This document shows, one piece after another, positions 1 through 6,722 of a stretch of 7,848 bases of DNA. The notes under the pieces were generated by a model, which ran no database searches, was not told the DNA's origin, and saw nothing but the letters and a program-made list of their open reading frames with translations. This DNA comes from Clostridia bacterium (lineage in GTDB: Bacteria; Bacillota_A; Clostridia; Christensenellales; Borkfalkiaceae), in contig JAFTIK010000052.1 in NCBI GenBank assembly GCA_017456945.1, forward strand, positions 1 through 7,848, written 5' to 3'. Position numbers and translations under genes: made by a program. Numbering within the stretch: the first letter of the stretch is position 1; each line of letters starts with the position of its first letter.

Positions 1-1933
1 TCTTACCGCTACCCGAAACGCCCGTAACCGCCGTTATGAGCCCTACGGGGAACTTAACCGTAATATTTTTAAGGTTGTTTTGCCTTGCGCCAACCACCGT
101 AAGCCATCTTCCGTCTGGGGTTTTGCGCTCGGACGGGATGTCGATTTTTCTTCTACCCGAAAGGTAATCGCCAGTAATCGAGCGTGGCTCGTTTATAATA
201 TCTTGAACGCTACCCGTTGCCACTATTTCCCCACCGTGAACGCCCGCTTTAGGGCCTATATCTACGATAAAATCTGCTTGACGCATAGTGTCCTCGTCGT
301 GTTCTACGACTATTAAAGTGTTGCCTAAATCGCGCAAGCGTTTAAGCGTTGCAAGCAGTTTTTCATTATCTCTTTGATGAAGACCGATACTAGGCTCGTC
401 TAGAATATATAGCACGCCCGTAAGCCCGCTACCTATTTGCGTTGCTAGCCTAATACGTTGCGATTCGCCACCCGAAAGGGTAGACGCGTTTCTAGAAAGA
501 GTAAGATAACTTAACCCAACGTTAATTAAAAAGTCAAGCCTTGCCTTAATTTCCTTAACGATAGGCTCGGCAATAAGCGTTTGCGTTTTATCTAGTTTAA
601 GTTTTATAACGAACTCTTTTAGTTCGGATACGGGCATATCCGTAAGTTCTGATATGTTTTTACCACCTACCGTAACTGCAAGCGCTTCCTTTCTCAACCT
701 TTTGCCGTGGCAAGTATTACACGGGCATACGTTCATATAACGCTCTATTTCGCTCTTAGTGTAATCGCTAGTCGTTTCCCTATATCTGCGTTCAAGGTTG
801 GGAATAATACCTTCCCACGAACTTTCGTAACTACCGCTAAATGTCTTAGTGGCGTATTCCATTTGAATTTTTTCGCCGTTGTTACCGTAAAGCAACATCT
901 TATAAATATGCTCGGGCAAATCTTTAACGGGTGTATCTAAACTAAACCCGTAATGCTTGGATAGCGCGTTAAAATACATAGCCGTCATTCTACCCGTATC
1001 CAAGTTCCAACCGGTAATAGTCATAGCCCCTTCTCGTAAACTTTTGTTAGGGTCTTTAACCACCAAAATCTCGTCTATTTCCTTTCTAAACCCTATGCCC
1101 GCGCACTCGGGGCAAGCGCCGTAAGGATTGTTAAACGAGAAAAGGCGTGGCTCTATTTCTTCAATGCTTATACCACAGTCGGGGCAGGAATATTTGGTGG
1201 AATAAAGATATTTTTCCCCGTCAACCACGGAAATTTCCACAAGCCCTTCTGCAAGTTTAAGCGCTACTTCAAGGCTATCGGAAAGCCTTTTTTCTATGCC
1301 TTCTTTAACGATAAGCCTATCTATAACCACGCTTATCGTGTGCTTTTTATTTTTATCAAGTTTAATTTCTTCGTCAAGATTATACACTACGCCGTCAACT
1401 TCTACCCTAGCGTAACCACTCTTTTTATAACTCTCGAAATTCTTGGTATATTCCCCTTTTTTACCACGAACTACGGGCGCGTTTACTAGTATTTTCGTGC
1501 CGACGGGCATTTCCATAATCTTATCCGCAATTTGGTCAACCGTTTGCCTACTTATTTCCCTACCACACTCGGGGCAATGCGGAACGCCCGTTCTTGCGAA
1601 TAGCAGACGGAAATAGTCGTAAATTTCAGTTACCGTGCCGACCGTAGAGCGCGGGTTGTGCGAAGTGGTTTTTTGGTCAATCGATATCGCAGGCGAAAGC
1701 CCTTCGATACTATCGACGTCTGGTTTTTCCATTTGCCCCAAAAACATACGGGCGTAACTAGAAAGACTTTCCACGTATCTGCGCTGACCTTCGGCGTAAA
1801 TAGTTTCAAACGCAAGGGTGGATTTGCCACTACCCGAAAGCCCCGTAAAGACCACGAGTTTATCTCTTGGAATAGTTAAATCTACGTTTTTTAAGTTGTT
1901 TTCCCTTGCCCCTTTAATTATAAGTTCGTTCAT
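1..1933 (-). CDS. uvrA: UvrABC excision nuclease subunit A, 5' part (runs off the left edge)
   Basis: UvrA is the dimeric ABC-type ATPase that scans DNA for bulky lesions and loads UvrB in nucleotide excision repair. The window holds the first 644 codons of a protein usually about 940 residues long; the frame is open from the ATG at 1933-1931 to the edge. Visible in my translation are the start MNELIIKGARENNLKN, Walker A GLSGSGKS (31-38), a first zinc module C250-x2-C253-x20-C274-x2-C277 containing the family string EPRLFSFNNP, the ABC signature LSGGESQR (486-493), Walker B ending D512-E513, and the switch H545. The second ABC domain is just beginning, and its Walker A (GVSGSGK) sits exactly on the window edge. 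The start codon lies one base after the uvrB stop. No strong ribosome binding site precedes it, so translation is probably coupled to uvrB. No frameshift or missing key residue was seen in the part present. Confidence 0.98.
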   Translation of the reverse strand, partial: MNELIIKGARENNLKNVDLTIPRDKLVVFTGLSGSGKSTLAFETIYAEGQRRYVESLSSYARMFLGQMEKPDVDSIEGLSPAISIDQKTTSHNPRSTVGTVTEIYDYFRLLFARTGVPHCPECGREISRQTVDQIADKIMEMPVGTKILVNAPVVRGKKGEYTKNFESYKKSGYARVEVDGVVYNLDEEIKLDKNKKHTISVVIDRLIVKEGIEKRLSDSLEVALKLAEGLVEISVVDGEKYLYSTKYSCPDCGISIEEIEPRLFSFNNPYGACPECAGIGFRKEIDEILVVKDPNKSLREGAMTITGWNLDTGRMTAMYFNALSKHYGFSLDTPVKDLPEHIYKMLLYGNNGEKIQMEYATKTFSGSYESSWEGIIPNLERRYRETTSDYTKSEIERYMNVCPCNTCHGKRLRKEALAVTVGGKNISELTDMPVSELKEFVIKLKLDKTQTLIAEPIVKEIKARLDFLINVGLSYLTLSRNASTLSGGESQRIRLATQIGSGLTGVLYILDEPSIGLHQRDNEKLLATLKRLRDLGNTLIVVEHDEDTMRQADFIVDIGPKAGVHGGEIVATGSVQDIINEPRSITGDYLSGRRKIDIPSERKTPDGRWLTVVGARQNNLKNITVKFPVGLITAVTGVSGSGK

Positions 1934-1934
1934 A

Positions 1935-3896
1935 TTATTTTCTCATTTTTAGTTTAAGTTTTGCAATGGTATCCCTAATCTCGATACATTTTTCAAAGTC
2001 AAGATTTTGCGACGCAATCTTCATAAGCGCCTTTAACTTTTCTATTTCTTCGGGGATATCTTGTTTCTTTATATCTTTAGTTCTATCCGTTTTCTTGGTG
2101 ATTTCTAAGGTATTAACTATATCTTTGACGATAGTTTTAGGTACTATACCGTGTTCTTTGTTGTAATCCGACTGAATTTTTCTACGGCGCTCGGTCTCCT
2201 TAATAGCCCTATTCATACTACCCGTAATATTATCGGCGTACATTATAACCCTACCTTCAGCGTTACGCGCCGCACGCCCTATCGTTTGAATAAGCGAAGT
2301 TTCGCTACGCAAAAACCCTTCCTTATCGGCGTCTAATATAGCCACGAGTTTTACTTCGGGTAGGTCTAAACCTTCTCTTAAAAGGTTAATACCACAAAGC
2401 ACGTCGAATTCACCACCACGAAGGGCGGAAACAATTTCAATACGTTCCATAGTATCTATATCGCTGTGCATATATCTAACGCGAACGCCGTTTTCTTTTA
2501 AGTACTCGGTAAGACTTTCCGCCATCTTTTTAGTTAGCGTAGTTATAAGCACCCTACCACCGTCTTTAACCACCCCGTTAATCTCGATTAAAAGGTCGTC
2601 GATTTGGTTTTTAGTGGGTTTAACGGTTATTTCTGGGTCGATTAGCCCAGTCGGTCGAATTAGTTGTTCTACCACTTGCCCCGCTTGCTCTAGTTCGTAC
2701 TTTGCAGGTGTTGCCGAAACGCAAACCATTTGACCAACGCGCGCGTCAAACTCGTCGAAGGTAAGAGGACGGTTATCAAAAGCCGACTTTAAGCGAAAAC
2801 CGTAGTCAACCAAACTAGTTTTTCTAGACCTATCCCCGTTAAACATTGCGCCTATCTGTGGAATAGTCATATGCGACTCGTCTATAAACACGATAAAATC
2901 GTCGGGGAAATAATCAAGCAAAGTAAAGGGGGGTTGACCTATTTCTCTGCCGTCAAAATACCTACTGTAGTTTTCTATCCCCTTGCAAAACCCTATCTCT
3001 CGTATCATTTCTATATCGTAGTCGGTGCGTTGTTGAAGGCGTTGCGCTTCGATAAGTTTGCCTTGCTCGTTGAAAAACCTTACTTCTTCATCACGATCGC
3101 GTTCTATAGCGTATAGCGCGCCGTTTAGTTTTTCTTCTGCAACGGCGTAGTGGCTTGCGGGGAAAATAACCGCGTGTTTAAGCTCGGAAATCACTTTGCC
3201 CGTAACGAATTCGGCTTCGCAAACTCGGTCAACCGTATCTCCGAAGAACTCCACTCGAATAATAATTTCAGTATTAGACGACGGAAAAATATCCACTACG
3301 TCCCCACGAACCCTAAAGGACGAACGGGAAAAATCCACGTCCTTTCTAGTGTACTGAATACCGACTAATTTACGCATCAATTCGTCACGACTAATCTCGT
3401 CGTCAGGGCGTATAGATACGGCAAGTCTATAATATTCTTCGGGCGCGCCAAGCCCGTAAATGCAGGAAACCGACGCCACCACGATAGTATCCGTTCTTTC
3501 TGATAGCGAACATGTTGCCGAGTGGCGAAGTTTATCTATCTCGTCGTTAATCGCAAGGTCTTTTTCTATATAGGTATCCGTGCTAGGAATATACGCTTCC
3601 GGTTGGTAATAATCGTAATAAGAAACGAAGAATTCCACCCTATTATTAGGGAAAAATTCCCTAAACTCGTTACAGAGTTGGGCGGCGAGAGTTTTGTTAT
3701 GCGCGATAACGAGCGCAGGTCGGTTAAGGTTGTTTATAACGTTAGCCATGGTAAAAGTCTTACCGCTACCAGTAACGCCCAAAAGAACTTGCGTTCTTAA
3801 CCCGTCACGAATACCTTCGGTAAGTTTTTCAATCGCCTGCGGTTGATCGCCCGTAGGTTTAAATTTTGATTTTAATTCAAAATTGCGCTTTTCCAT
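1935..3896 (-). CDS. uvrB: UvrABC excision nuclease subunit B
   Basis: UvrB receives damaged DNA from UvrA, verifies the lesion by inserting a beta-hairpin between the strands, and recruits UvrC for incision. The protein has 653 residues, a normal full length. Motifs in order are Walker A GVTGSGKT (40-47), the aromatic beta-hairpin beginning [10 protein letters not shown] (93-102), the Walker B/DEAD-like box DESH (339-342), helicase motif [11 protein letters not shown] (537-545), and a C-terminal UVR domain (about 615-650) of the kind that binds UvrC. The UvrA-interaction domain lies between the hairpin and about residue 250. The ATG at 3896-3894 is chosen because the N-terminus [22 protein letters not shown] matches the family start, and a purine-rich GGAAAGAG lies just upstream. 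It is the first gene of a uvrB-uvrA operon, the usual order in Bacillota. Confidence 0.99.
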   Translation of the reverse strand: MEKRNFELKSKFKPTGDQPQAIEKLTEGIRDGLRTQVLLGVTGSGKTFTMANVINNLNRPALVIAHNKTLAAQLCNEFREFFPNNRVEFFVSYYDYYQPEAYIPSTDTYIEKDLAINDEIDKLRHSATCSLSERTDTIVVASVSCIYGLGAPEEYYRLAVSIRPDDEISRDELMRKLVGIQYTRKDVDFSRSSFRVRGDVVDIFPSSNTEIIIRVEFFGDTVDRVCEAEFVTGKVISELKHAVIFPASHYAVAEEKLNGALYAIERDRDEEVRFFNEQGKLIEAQRLQQRTDYDIEMIREIGFCKGIENYSRYFDGREIGQPPFTLLDYFPDDFIVFIDESHMTIPQIGAMFNGDRSRKTSLVDYGFRLKSAFDNRPLTFDEFDARVGQMVCVSATPAKYELEQAGQVVEQLIRPTGLIDPEITVKPTKNQIDDLLIEINGVVKDGGRVLITTLTKKMAESLTEYLKENGVRVRYMHSDIDTMERIEIVSALRGGEFDVLCGINLLREGLDLPEVKLVAILDADKEGFLRSETSLIQTIGRAARNAEGRVIMYADNITGSMNRAIKETERRRKIQSDYNKEHGIVPKTIVKDIVNTLEITKKTDRTKDIKKQDIPEEIEKLKALMKIASQNLDFEKCIEIRDTIAKLKLKMRK

Positions 3897-3926
3897 ACTC
3901 TTTCCGTAATTATACCTTATTTAAAT

Positions 3927-3955
3927 ATTTTAACACATAATTTTTTTATTGTAAA
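3927..3955 (-). promoter_or_regulatory. Predicted sigma-A-type promoter of uvrB-uvrA
   Basis: On the minus strand a -35 TTTACA (3950-3955) and a -10 TAAAAT (3927-3932) are separated by exactly 17 bases. A TG one base before the -10 forms an extended -10 element. Each hexamer matches consensus at five of six bases. This predicts transcription starting near 3920 and a leader of about 24 bases. A perfect TATAAT also occurs at 3909-3914, but it has no matching -35 and would leave almost no leader, so it is less likely to be the -10. No copy of the Gram-positive LexA box is visible. Confidence 0.7.
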
Positions 3956-3956
3956 T

Positions 3957-3986
3957 AAAAACGCAACCTATTTAGATTGCGTTTTT
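3957..3986 (-). terminator. Intrinsic terminator of the regulator-ABC exporter operon
   Basis: Two 13-base arms (3957-3969 and 3974-3986) flank the four-base loop at 3970-3973. Read as minus-strand RNA they pair fully, with one G-U wobble in the stem, and the 3' arm ends in a U run (GCGTTTTTATTT). Read on the plus strand the wobble becomes a C-A mismatch, so the hairpin is better suited to the minus strand. It starts 3 bases after the permease stop codon and ends directly against the -35 of the uvrB promoter. Confidence 0.87.
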
Positions 3987-3989
3987 TCA

Positions 3990-4889
3990 TTATTTATTTT
4001 TGCCTTTTGATAAAACGTTTATCAACACGTAAGCGCCGACCAAAACCACCACCGTCAACACGGTTACTAAATACATAGTGGAAACTTCCACCCTTGTTCC
4101 AAAGAAATAAAGGTTACAATCTATTGCGTCTTTAAGACCGCTAACCGCTTCGGGCGGGTAGGTTTTTGAAAGTTCGGTTAGCGCGCCGTTCAAGGTATGA
4201 TTTCTTATAAGCGAAGTTCCGTAAGTTCCGGGCATAAACATAATTACCTCCCTAAGCCCTGCCCCAAAACTAGATATGGGCATATACGCGCCACAAATAA
4301 AACCGTAGCAAGAACTTACTATAGAGCCGACTGCCGAAATTTGACCTTGTGAAGACAAGAAGAAATTTATTACCGAAGATAACGCCGTGCCGAACGTAAC
4401 TAAAATAAACACGTCTAAAAGCACCAACAACACGTCTGTAAAAGACATATACCAACCGGTTAGCGCAACGTAGATTATGCACGCCCCACAAGCGATAAAG
4501 CAAATTATTAAGGTGCTTATAAGGGTGGAAAAATAATAGCCGAAAGCCAAAGTAGAACGCTTTACGGGGGTTATAAGCATATCTTTTCTAGCCCCTGAAA
4601 CCTTATCTTGCACCATAAGCATATTAGAGCAGAAAGATACGGTTACGCAACTTACAGCAAGCAAGGAAGAAAACAATTGCCCACCTACCAAACCGTTTAG
4701 TAGTTTATCGTCTATCGGATTGCCCATACCCTTAAAAATAGTGTTTATACTATCGCGGTAAACGTTAGATAAAAAGGTTGCGTAAAGCACCAACAGTATC
4801 AACGGGGTAATAAGCGAAGTAAAGAATAGCCCTTTATCCTTAAAGAACATTTTAACGTTCCGTTTCAGCACTCTTAAAAATACTTTCAT
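3990..4889 (-). CDS. ABC-2 type exporter permease
   Basis: This 299-residue integral membrane protein is the membrane half of an ABC exporter; the neighbouring ATPase would power it. About six hydrophobic segments can be read at roughly residues 21-41, 66-92, 113-143, 149-174, 183-204 and 270-294. A positively charged N-terminus (MKVFLRVLKRNVKMFFKDK) precedes the first helix, and an extracellular loop follows it. The string GAYMPISSFG after the fifth segment is typical of ABC-2 permeases of the drug/antibiotic and polysaccharide export group. The ATG overlaps the ATPase stop by four bases (ATGA), the classic sign of translational coupling. The substrate cannot be told from sequence; drug, peptide or lipid export are all possible. 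The gene ends directly before an intrinsic terminator. Confidence 0.93.
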   Translation of the reverse strand: MKVFLRVLKRNVKMFFKDKGLFFTSLITPLILLVLYATFLSNVYRDSINTIFKGMGNPIDDKLLNGLVGGQLFSSLLAVSCVTVSFCSNMLMVQDKVSGARKDMLITPVKRSTLAFGYYFSTLISTLIICFIACGACIIYVALTGWYMSFTDVLLVLLDVFILVTFGTALSSVINFFLSSQGQISAVGSIVSSCYGFICGAYMPISSFGAGLREVIMFMPGTYGTSLIRNHTLNGALTELSKTYPPEAVSGLKDAIDCNLYFFGTRVEVSTMYLVTVLTVVVLVGAYVLINVLSKGKNK

Positions 4890-5800
4890 TTGCCCGTACC
4901 CCCTTCTAGTTTTTTGCCCGTAACGTTCAAGAATACAGAGTCCATTTTGCCCTTGGTAACTTCGTAATCCACGAACAGTTCGGGGTGTTTAAGAATAAGC
5001 GAAGTAGCGTCTTTTGTATTTTCAACGGTGAACCTATGCGCGCCACCTATCTTTTGGTATTTAACGCCTAGTTTATCAGCGCTAGCGTCGTCTATTCCGT
5101 AAACGTAAATATAATCGCCCGTATAAGCGTTTTTAAGTTGCAAAGGCGTGCCTTCTGCAACGATTTTGCCCCCGTCGATAATAACCACGTAATCGGCGTC
5201 GCCCGCTTCTTCCATATAGTGTGTAGTAAGAAAAACGGTCATCTGCTTTTCCTTGCGCAGTTTTTCTATAACTGCCCACATATTCATACGTGTTTGTGGG
5301 TCTAGCCCTGTCGTAGGCTCGTCGAGAACGAGTATTTCGGGGTCGTTTAATAGCGCCCTAGCAACGTCTATTTTACGGCGTTGCCCACCCGAAAGTTTAC
5401 CAACCGTGCGCTTTAACAAATCACCGAACTCTAAAAGTTCTGCAAGATAGGCAATCCTATCTTTAAACGCTTGACCATATATGCCGTATAAAGCCGCCCT
5501 ATGCTCTAAATTATCGTAAACGGTGAGCGACTTGTCTAAAACCGAGTGTTGAAACACTACGCCAAGACTGCTCTTAACCTTATCGCTATCCTTATCAATA
5601 TCTTCGCCGTTGATTATTACAGTTCCACTATCCTTTGTTAAAGTTCCACACATAACGGATATGGTTGTGGATTTACCCGCGCCGTTTACGCCTAAAAAGG
5701 CAAAAAGTTCACCCTTTTTTACCTTAAACGATAAATCGGAAACGGCTTTTACTTCACCGTAACTCTTATTAAGATTTTTAATTTCAATAATATCAGTCAT
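4886..5800 (-). CDS. ABC exporter ATP-binding protein
   Basis: This is the cytoplasmic ATPase that pairs with the downstream ABC-2 permease. With the ATG at 5800-5798 the protein has 304 residues. Motifs are Walker A GVNGAGKST (37-45), Q-loop Q84, signature LSGGQ (136-140), Walker B with D160-E161, the D-loop TTGLD, and switch H194 in TTHYMEEA. The nucleotide-binding domain is followed by a C-terminal extension of about 75 residues, as in DrrA-like exporter ATPases. The frame also allows a GTG start at 5812, which adds four residues. The ATG is preferred because MTDIIEIKNLNKSYG is the usual beginning of this family. Either start overlaps the end of the regulator gene (8 bases for the ATG), and the stop overlaps the permease start by four bases, so all three genes are probably translated as a coupled set. 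Confidence 0.95.
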   Translation of the reverse strand: MTDIIEIKNLNKSYGEVKAVSDLSFKVKKGELFAFLGVNGAGKSTTISVMCGTLTKDSGTVIINGEDIDKDSDKVKSSLGVVFQHSVLDKSLTVYDNLEHRAALYGIYGQAFKDRIAYLAELLEFGDLLKRTVGKLSGGQRRKIDVARALLNDPEILVLDEPTTGLDPQTRMNMWAVIEKLRKEKQMTVFLTTHYMEEAGDADYVVIIDGGKIVAEGTPLQLKNAYTGDYIYVYGIDDASADKLGVKYQKIGGAHRFTVENTKDATSLILKHPELFVDYEVTKGKMDSVFLNVTGKKLEGGTGK

Positions 5801-6008
5801 TTTTACTTGCACCCATTATATCTTCTGCAACCGAGTTGAAAACATCTGCTTTTACTATGGCAATTCCCTTTTTTACGTCGCCAAGCATTACCAAACTATC
5901 GCCAGGATTAATATCAAAAACATTTCTTGCTTCTTTGGTGATAACTATCTGCCCCTTTTCGCCAACCTTACATATTCCAAATAAAAATTTACCTTTTACA
6001 GTTTCCAT
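5793..6008 (-). CDS. SpoVT/AbrB-family DNA-binding regulator
   Basis: This 71-residue protein has an AbrB-type swapped-hairpin DNA-binding domain covering about residues 11-55. The recognisable core is GICKVGEKGQIVITKEAR followed by INPGDSLVMLGD and GIAIVKAD. Such proteins dimerise and act as transcription factors. As first gene of an operon with an ABC exporter, it most likely controls that exporter and itself. The start is well supported: AAGGAG lies at 6015-6020, six bases before the ATG. The position usually held by proline in the IVIPKEAR motif is threonine here (T24, codon ACC), an unusual change in a conserved turn. A MazE-like antitoxin role is conceivable by fold, but no toxin gene is adjacent. 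The domain assignment is firm; the regulatory target is inferred from position. Confidence 0.9.
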   Translation of the reverse strand: METVKGKFLFGICKVGEKGQIVITKEARNVFDINPGDSLVMLGDVKKGIAIVKADVFNSVAEDIMGASKND

Positions 6009-6020
6009 ATTTTACTCCTT

Positions 6021-6067
6021 AGTATGAAAAGTAAGAAATTTCATACTTTTCTTAAAGTATAACATAC
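6021..6067 (-). promoter_or_regulatory. Candidate operator array: four alternating GTAT half-sites
   Basis: A perfect 9-base inverted repeat, AGTATGAAA (6021-6029) and TTTCATACT (6039-6047), has a 9-base gap. Overlapping it is a second repeat, ATACTTT (6043-6049) and AAAGTAT (6054-6060), and next to that GTAT/ATAC (6057-6060 and 6064-6067). Together they make four half-sites in alternating orientation, spanning the spacer, the -10, the start site and the leader up to the ribosome binding site. This is what an autoregulatory operator for the AbrB-like protein could look like. The 9-base repeat could instead fold in the RNA as a hairpin abutting the AAGGAG at 6015-6020. The repeats are seen directly; the binding protein is inferred. 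Confidence 0.55.
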
Positions 6068-6084
6068 CGATTATTTTTTGTCAA
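6056..6084 (-). promoter_or_regulatory. Predicted strong promoter of the regulator-ABC exporter operon
   Basis: On the minus strand a perfect -35 TTGACA (6079-6084) is followed after exactly 17 bases by the -10 TATACT (6056-6061), with TG one base before it forming an extended -10. This is the best promoter match in the window. Transcription should begin near 6049, giving a leader of about 40 bases. A promoter this close to consensus would be highly active unless repressed, which fits the inverted repeats that overlap its -10 and leader. Confidence 0.82.
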
Positions 6085-6096
6085 CTAAAAAATTCA

Positions 6097-6125
6097 TTGT
6101 CAGTTTATAATTTTTGTGATAGAAT
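6097..6125 (+). promoter_or_regulatory. Predicted promoter of the thioesterase gene
   Basis: A -35 TTGTCA (6097-6102) and a -10 TAGAAT (6120-6125) are 17 bases apart, each matching five of six consensus bases, with TG one base before the -10. Transcription would start near 6132. The ribosome binding site AGGTAGGTG (6133-6141) would then lie almost at the 5' end of the message, so the leader is very short. A TATAAT at 6106-6111 lacks a well-placed -35. The -35 is only 12 bases from the -35 of the divergent regulator operon. Confidence 0.65.
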
Positions 6126-6145
6126 AAAGAAAAGGTAGGTGTATT

Positions 6146-6661
6146 ATGAAAGTTCTATCCACACAGAAAAATAGTAAAAACTGCATTATTTGCGGTATGG
6201 AAAACGAGTTAGGGGTAAAAGCCCCCTTTTATATACTAGACGACGATAGCGTTGCTAGCGTTTTCAAATTTAAAAGCCAACACCAAAGTTACCCAGAGCG
6301 CACGCACGGTGGTATGATTTCCGCACTTTTAGACGAACTTATGGGCAGAGCGTTATGGATTAAAGAGCCTGACACCTACGGCGTTACGACGACTATGACC
6401 ATTACTTTTAGAAAGCCCGTTCCCTTTGACACGCTAGTTAAAGCGCGTGGATACGTAACCTTTGACTCACCCCGAGGTTTTAAGGCTAAGGGTGAAATTT
6501 ATTCTATGGACGGCGCGCTACTCGCACAAGGGGAAGCAAGGTACTTAAAACTATCCCCCACCGTTGCTTTCGGGCCAGACGTTCACGCAAACGACGAAAT
6601 GTGTTACGAAATTCCTATGGATATAACCGAAATAGATTTCCCAGAAAAGAAAATGGACTAA
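6146..6661 (+). CDS. PaaI-family hotdog-fold thioesterase
   Basis: This 171-residue protein is predicted to hydrolyse acyl-CoA or similar thioesters in the cytoplasm. The active-site signature is clear: H54-G55-G56 followed by M-I-S-A-L-L-D63-E64, the start of the hotdog central helix with its usual acidic catalytic residue. An N-terminal C13-x2-C16-G motif followed by an Asn-x-x-Gly turn resembles the NCFVCG...NPxGL start of one thioesterase subfamily. Beta strands of the hotdog sheet follow (TTTMTITFRKPVPFDTLV, then GFKAKGEIYS and LAQGEARYLKL). The last 35 residues are an acidic tail of no recognised type. The ATG has a good ribosome binding site (AGGTAGGTG, 6133-6141). The gene is a single transcription unit, divergent from the exporter operon and ended by a strong terminator. 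The natural substrate cannot be inferred from this context. Confidence 0.9.
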   Translation: MKVLSTQKNSKNCIICGMENELGVKAPFYILDDDSVASVFKFKSQHQSYPERTHGGMISALLDELMGRALWIKEPDTYGVTTTMTITFRKPVPFDTLVKARGYVTFDSPRGFKAKGEIYSMDGALLAQGEARYLKLSPTVAFGPDVHANDEMCYEIPMDITEIDFPEKKMD

Positions 6662-6669
6662 AATAAACG

Positions 6670-6703
6670 AAAAGAGCAAACACTTTTTTGTGTTTGCTCT
6701 TTT
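6670..6703. terminator. Bidirectional intrinsic terminator between convergent genes
   Basis: A perfect 14-base inverted repeat, AAAAGAGCAAACAC (6670-6683) and its complement (6690-6703), encloses a six-T loop. On the plus strand it is followed by a T-rich run and would end the thioesterase transcript. On the minus strand the 3' arm ends in TTTTCGTTTATTTT and would end the groEL transcript. It lies 8 bases after the thioesterase stop and about 20 bases from the groEL stop at 6723-6725, so one hairpin can serve both genes. Confidence 0.92.
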
Positions 6704-6722
6704 TATTTGATATTTTTTAGTA

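Noticed and set aside
1..26. Apparent repeat with 3760-3782 (shared CTTACCGCTACC... wording)
   Set aside because: Both stretches encode Walker A motifs (second UvrA ATPase domain and UvrB); the similarity reflects the shared peptide, not a DNA repeat.
3522..3800. Open frame of 92 codons on the plus strand
   Set aside because: Antisense to conserved uvrB coding sequence, with no domain and no start signals.
3909..3914. Perfect TATAAT as the uvrB -10
   Set aside because: No -35 at a suitable distance, and the resulting transcript would have almost no leader; the TTTACA/TAAAAT pair fits better.
4270..4503. Second minus-strand frame inside the permease
   Set aside because: It overlaps the membrane-spanning part of the permease in another frame and has no family features.
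5793..6008. Antitoxin of a toxin-antitoxin pair
   Set aside because: The fold is shared with MazE-type antitoxins, but neither flank encodes a toxin-like protein; the adjacent coupled genes are an ABC exporter.
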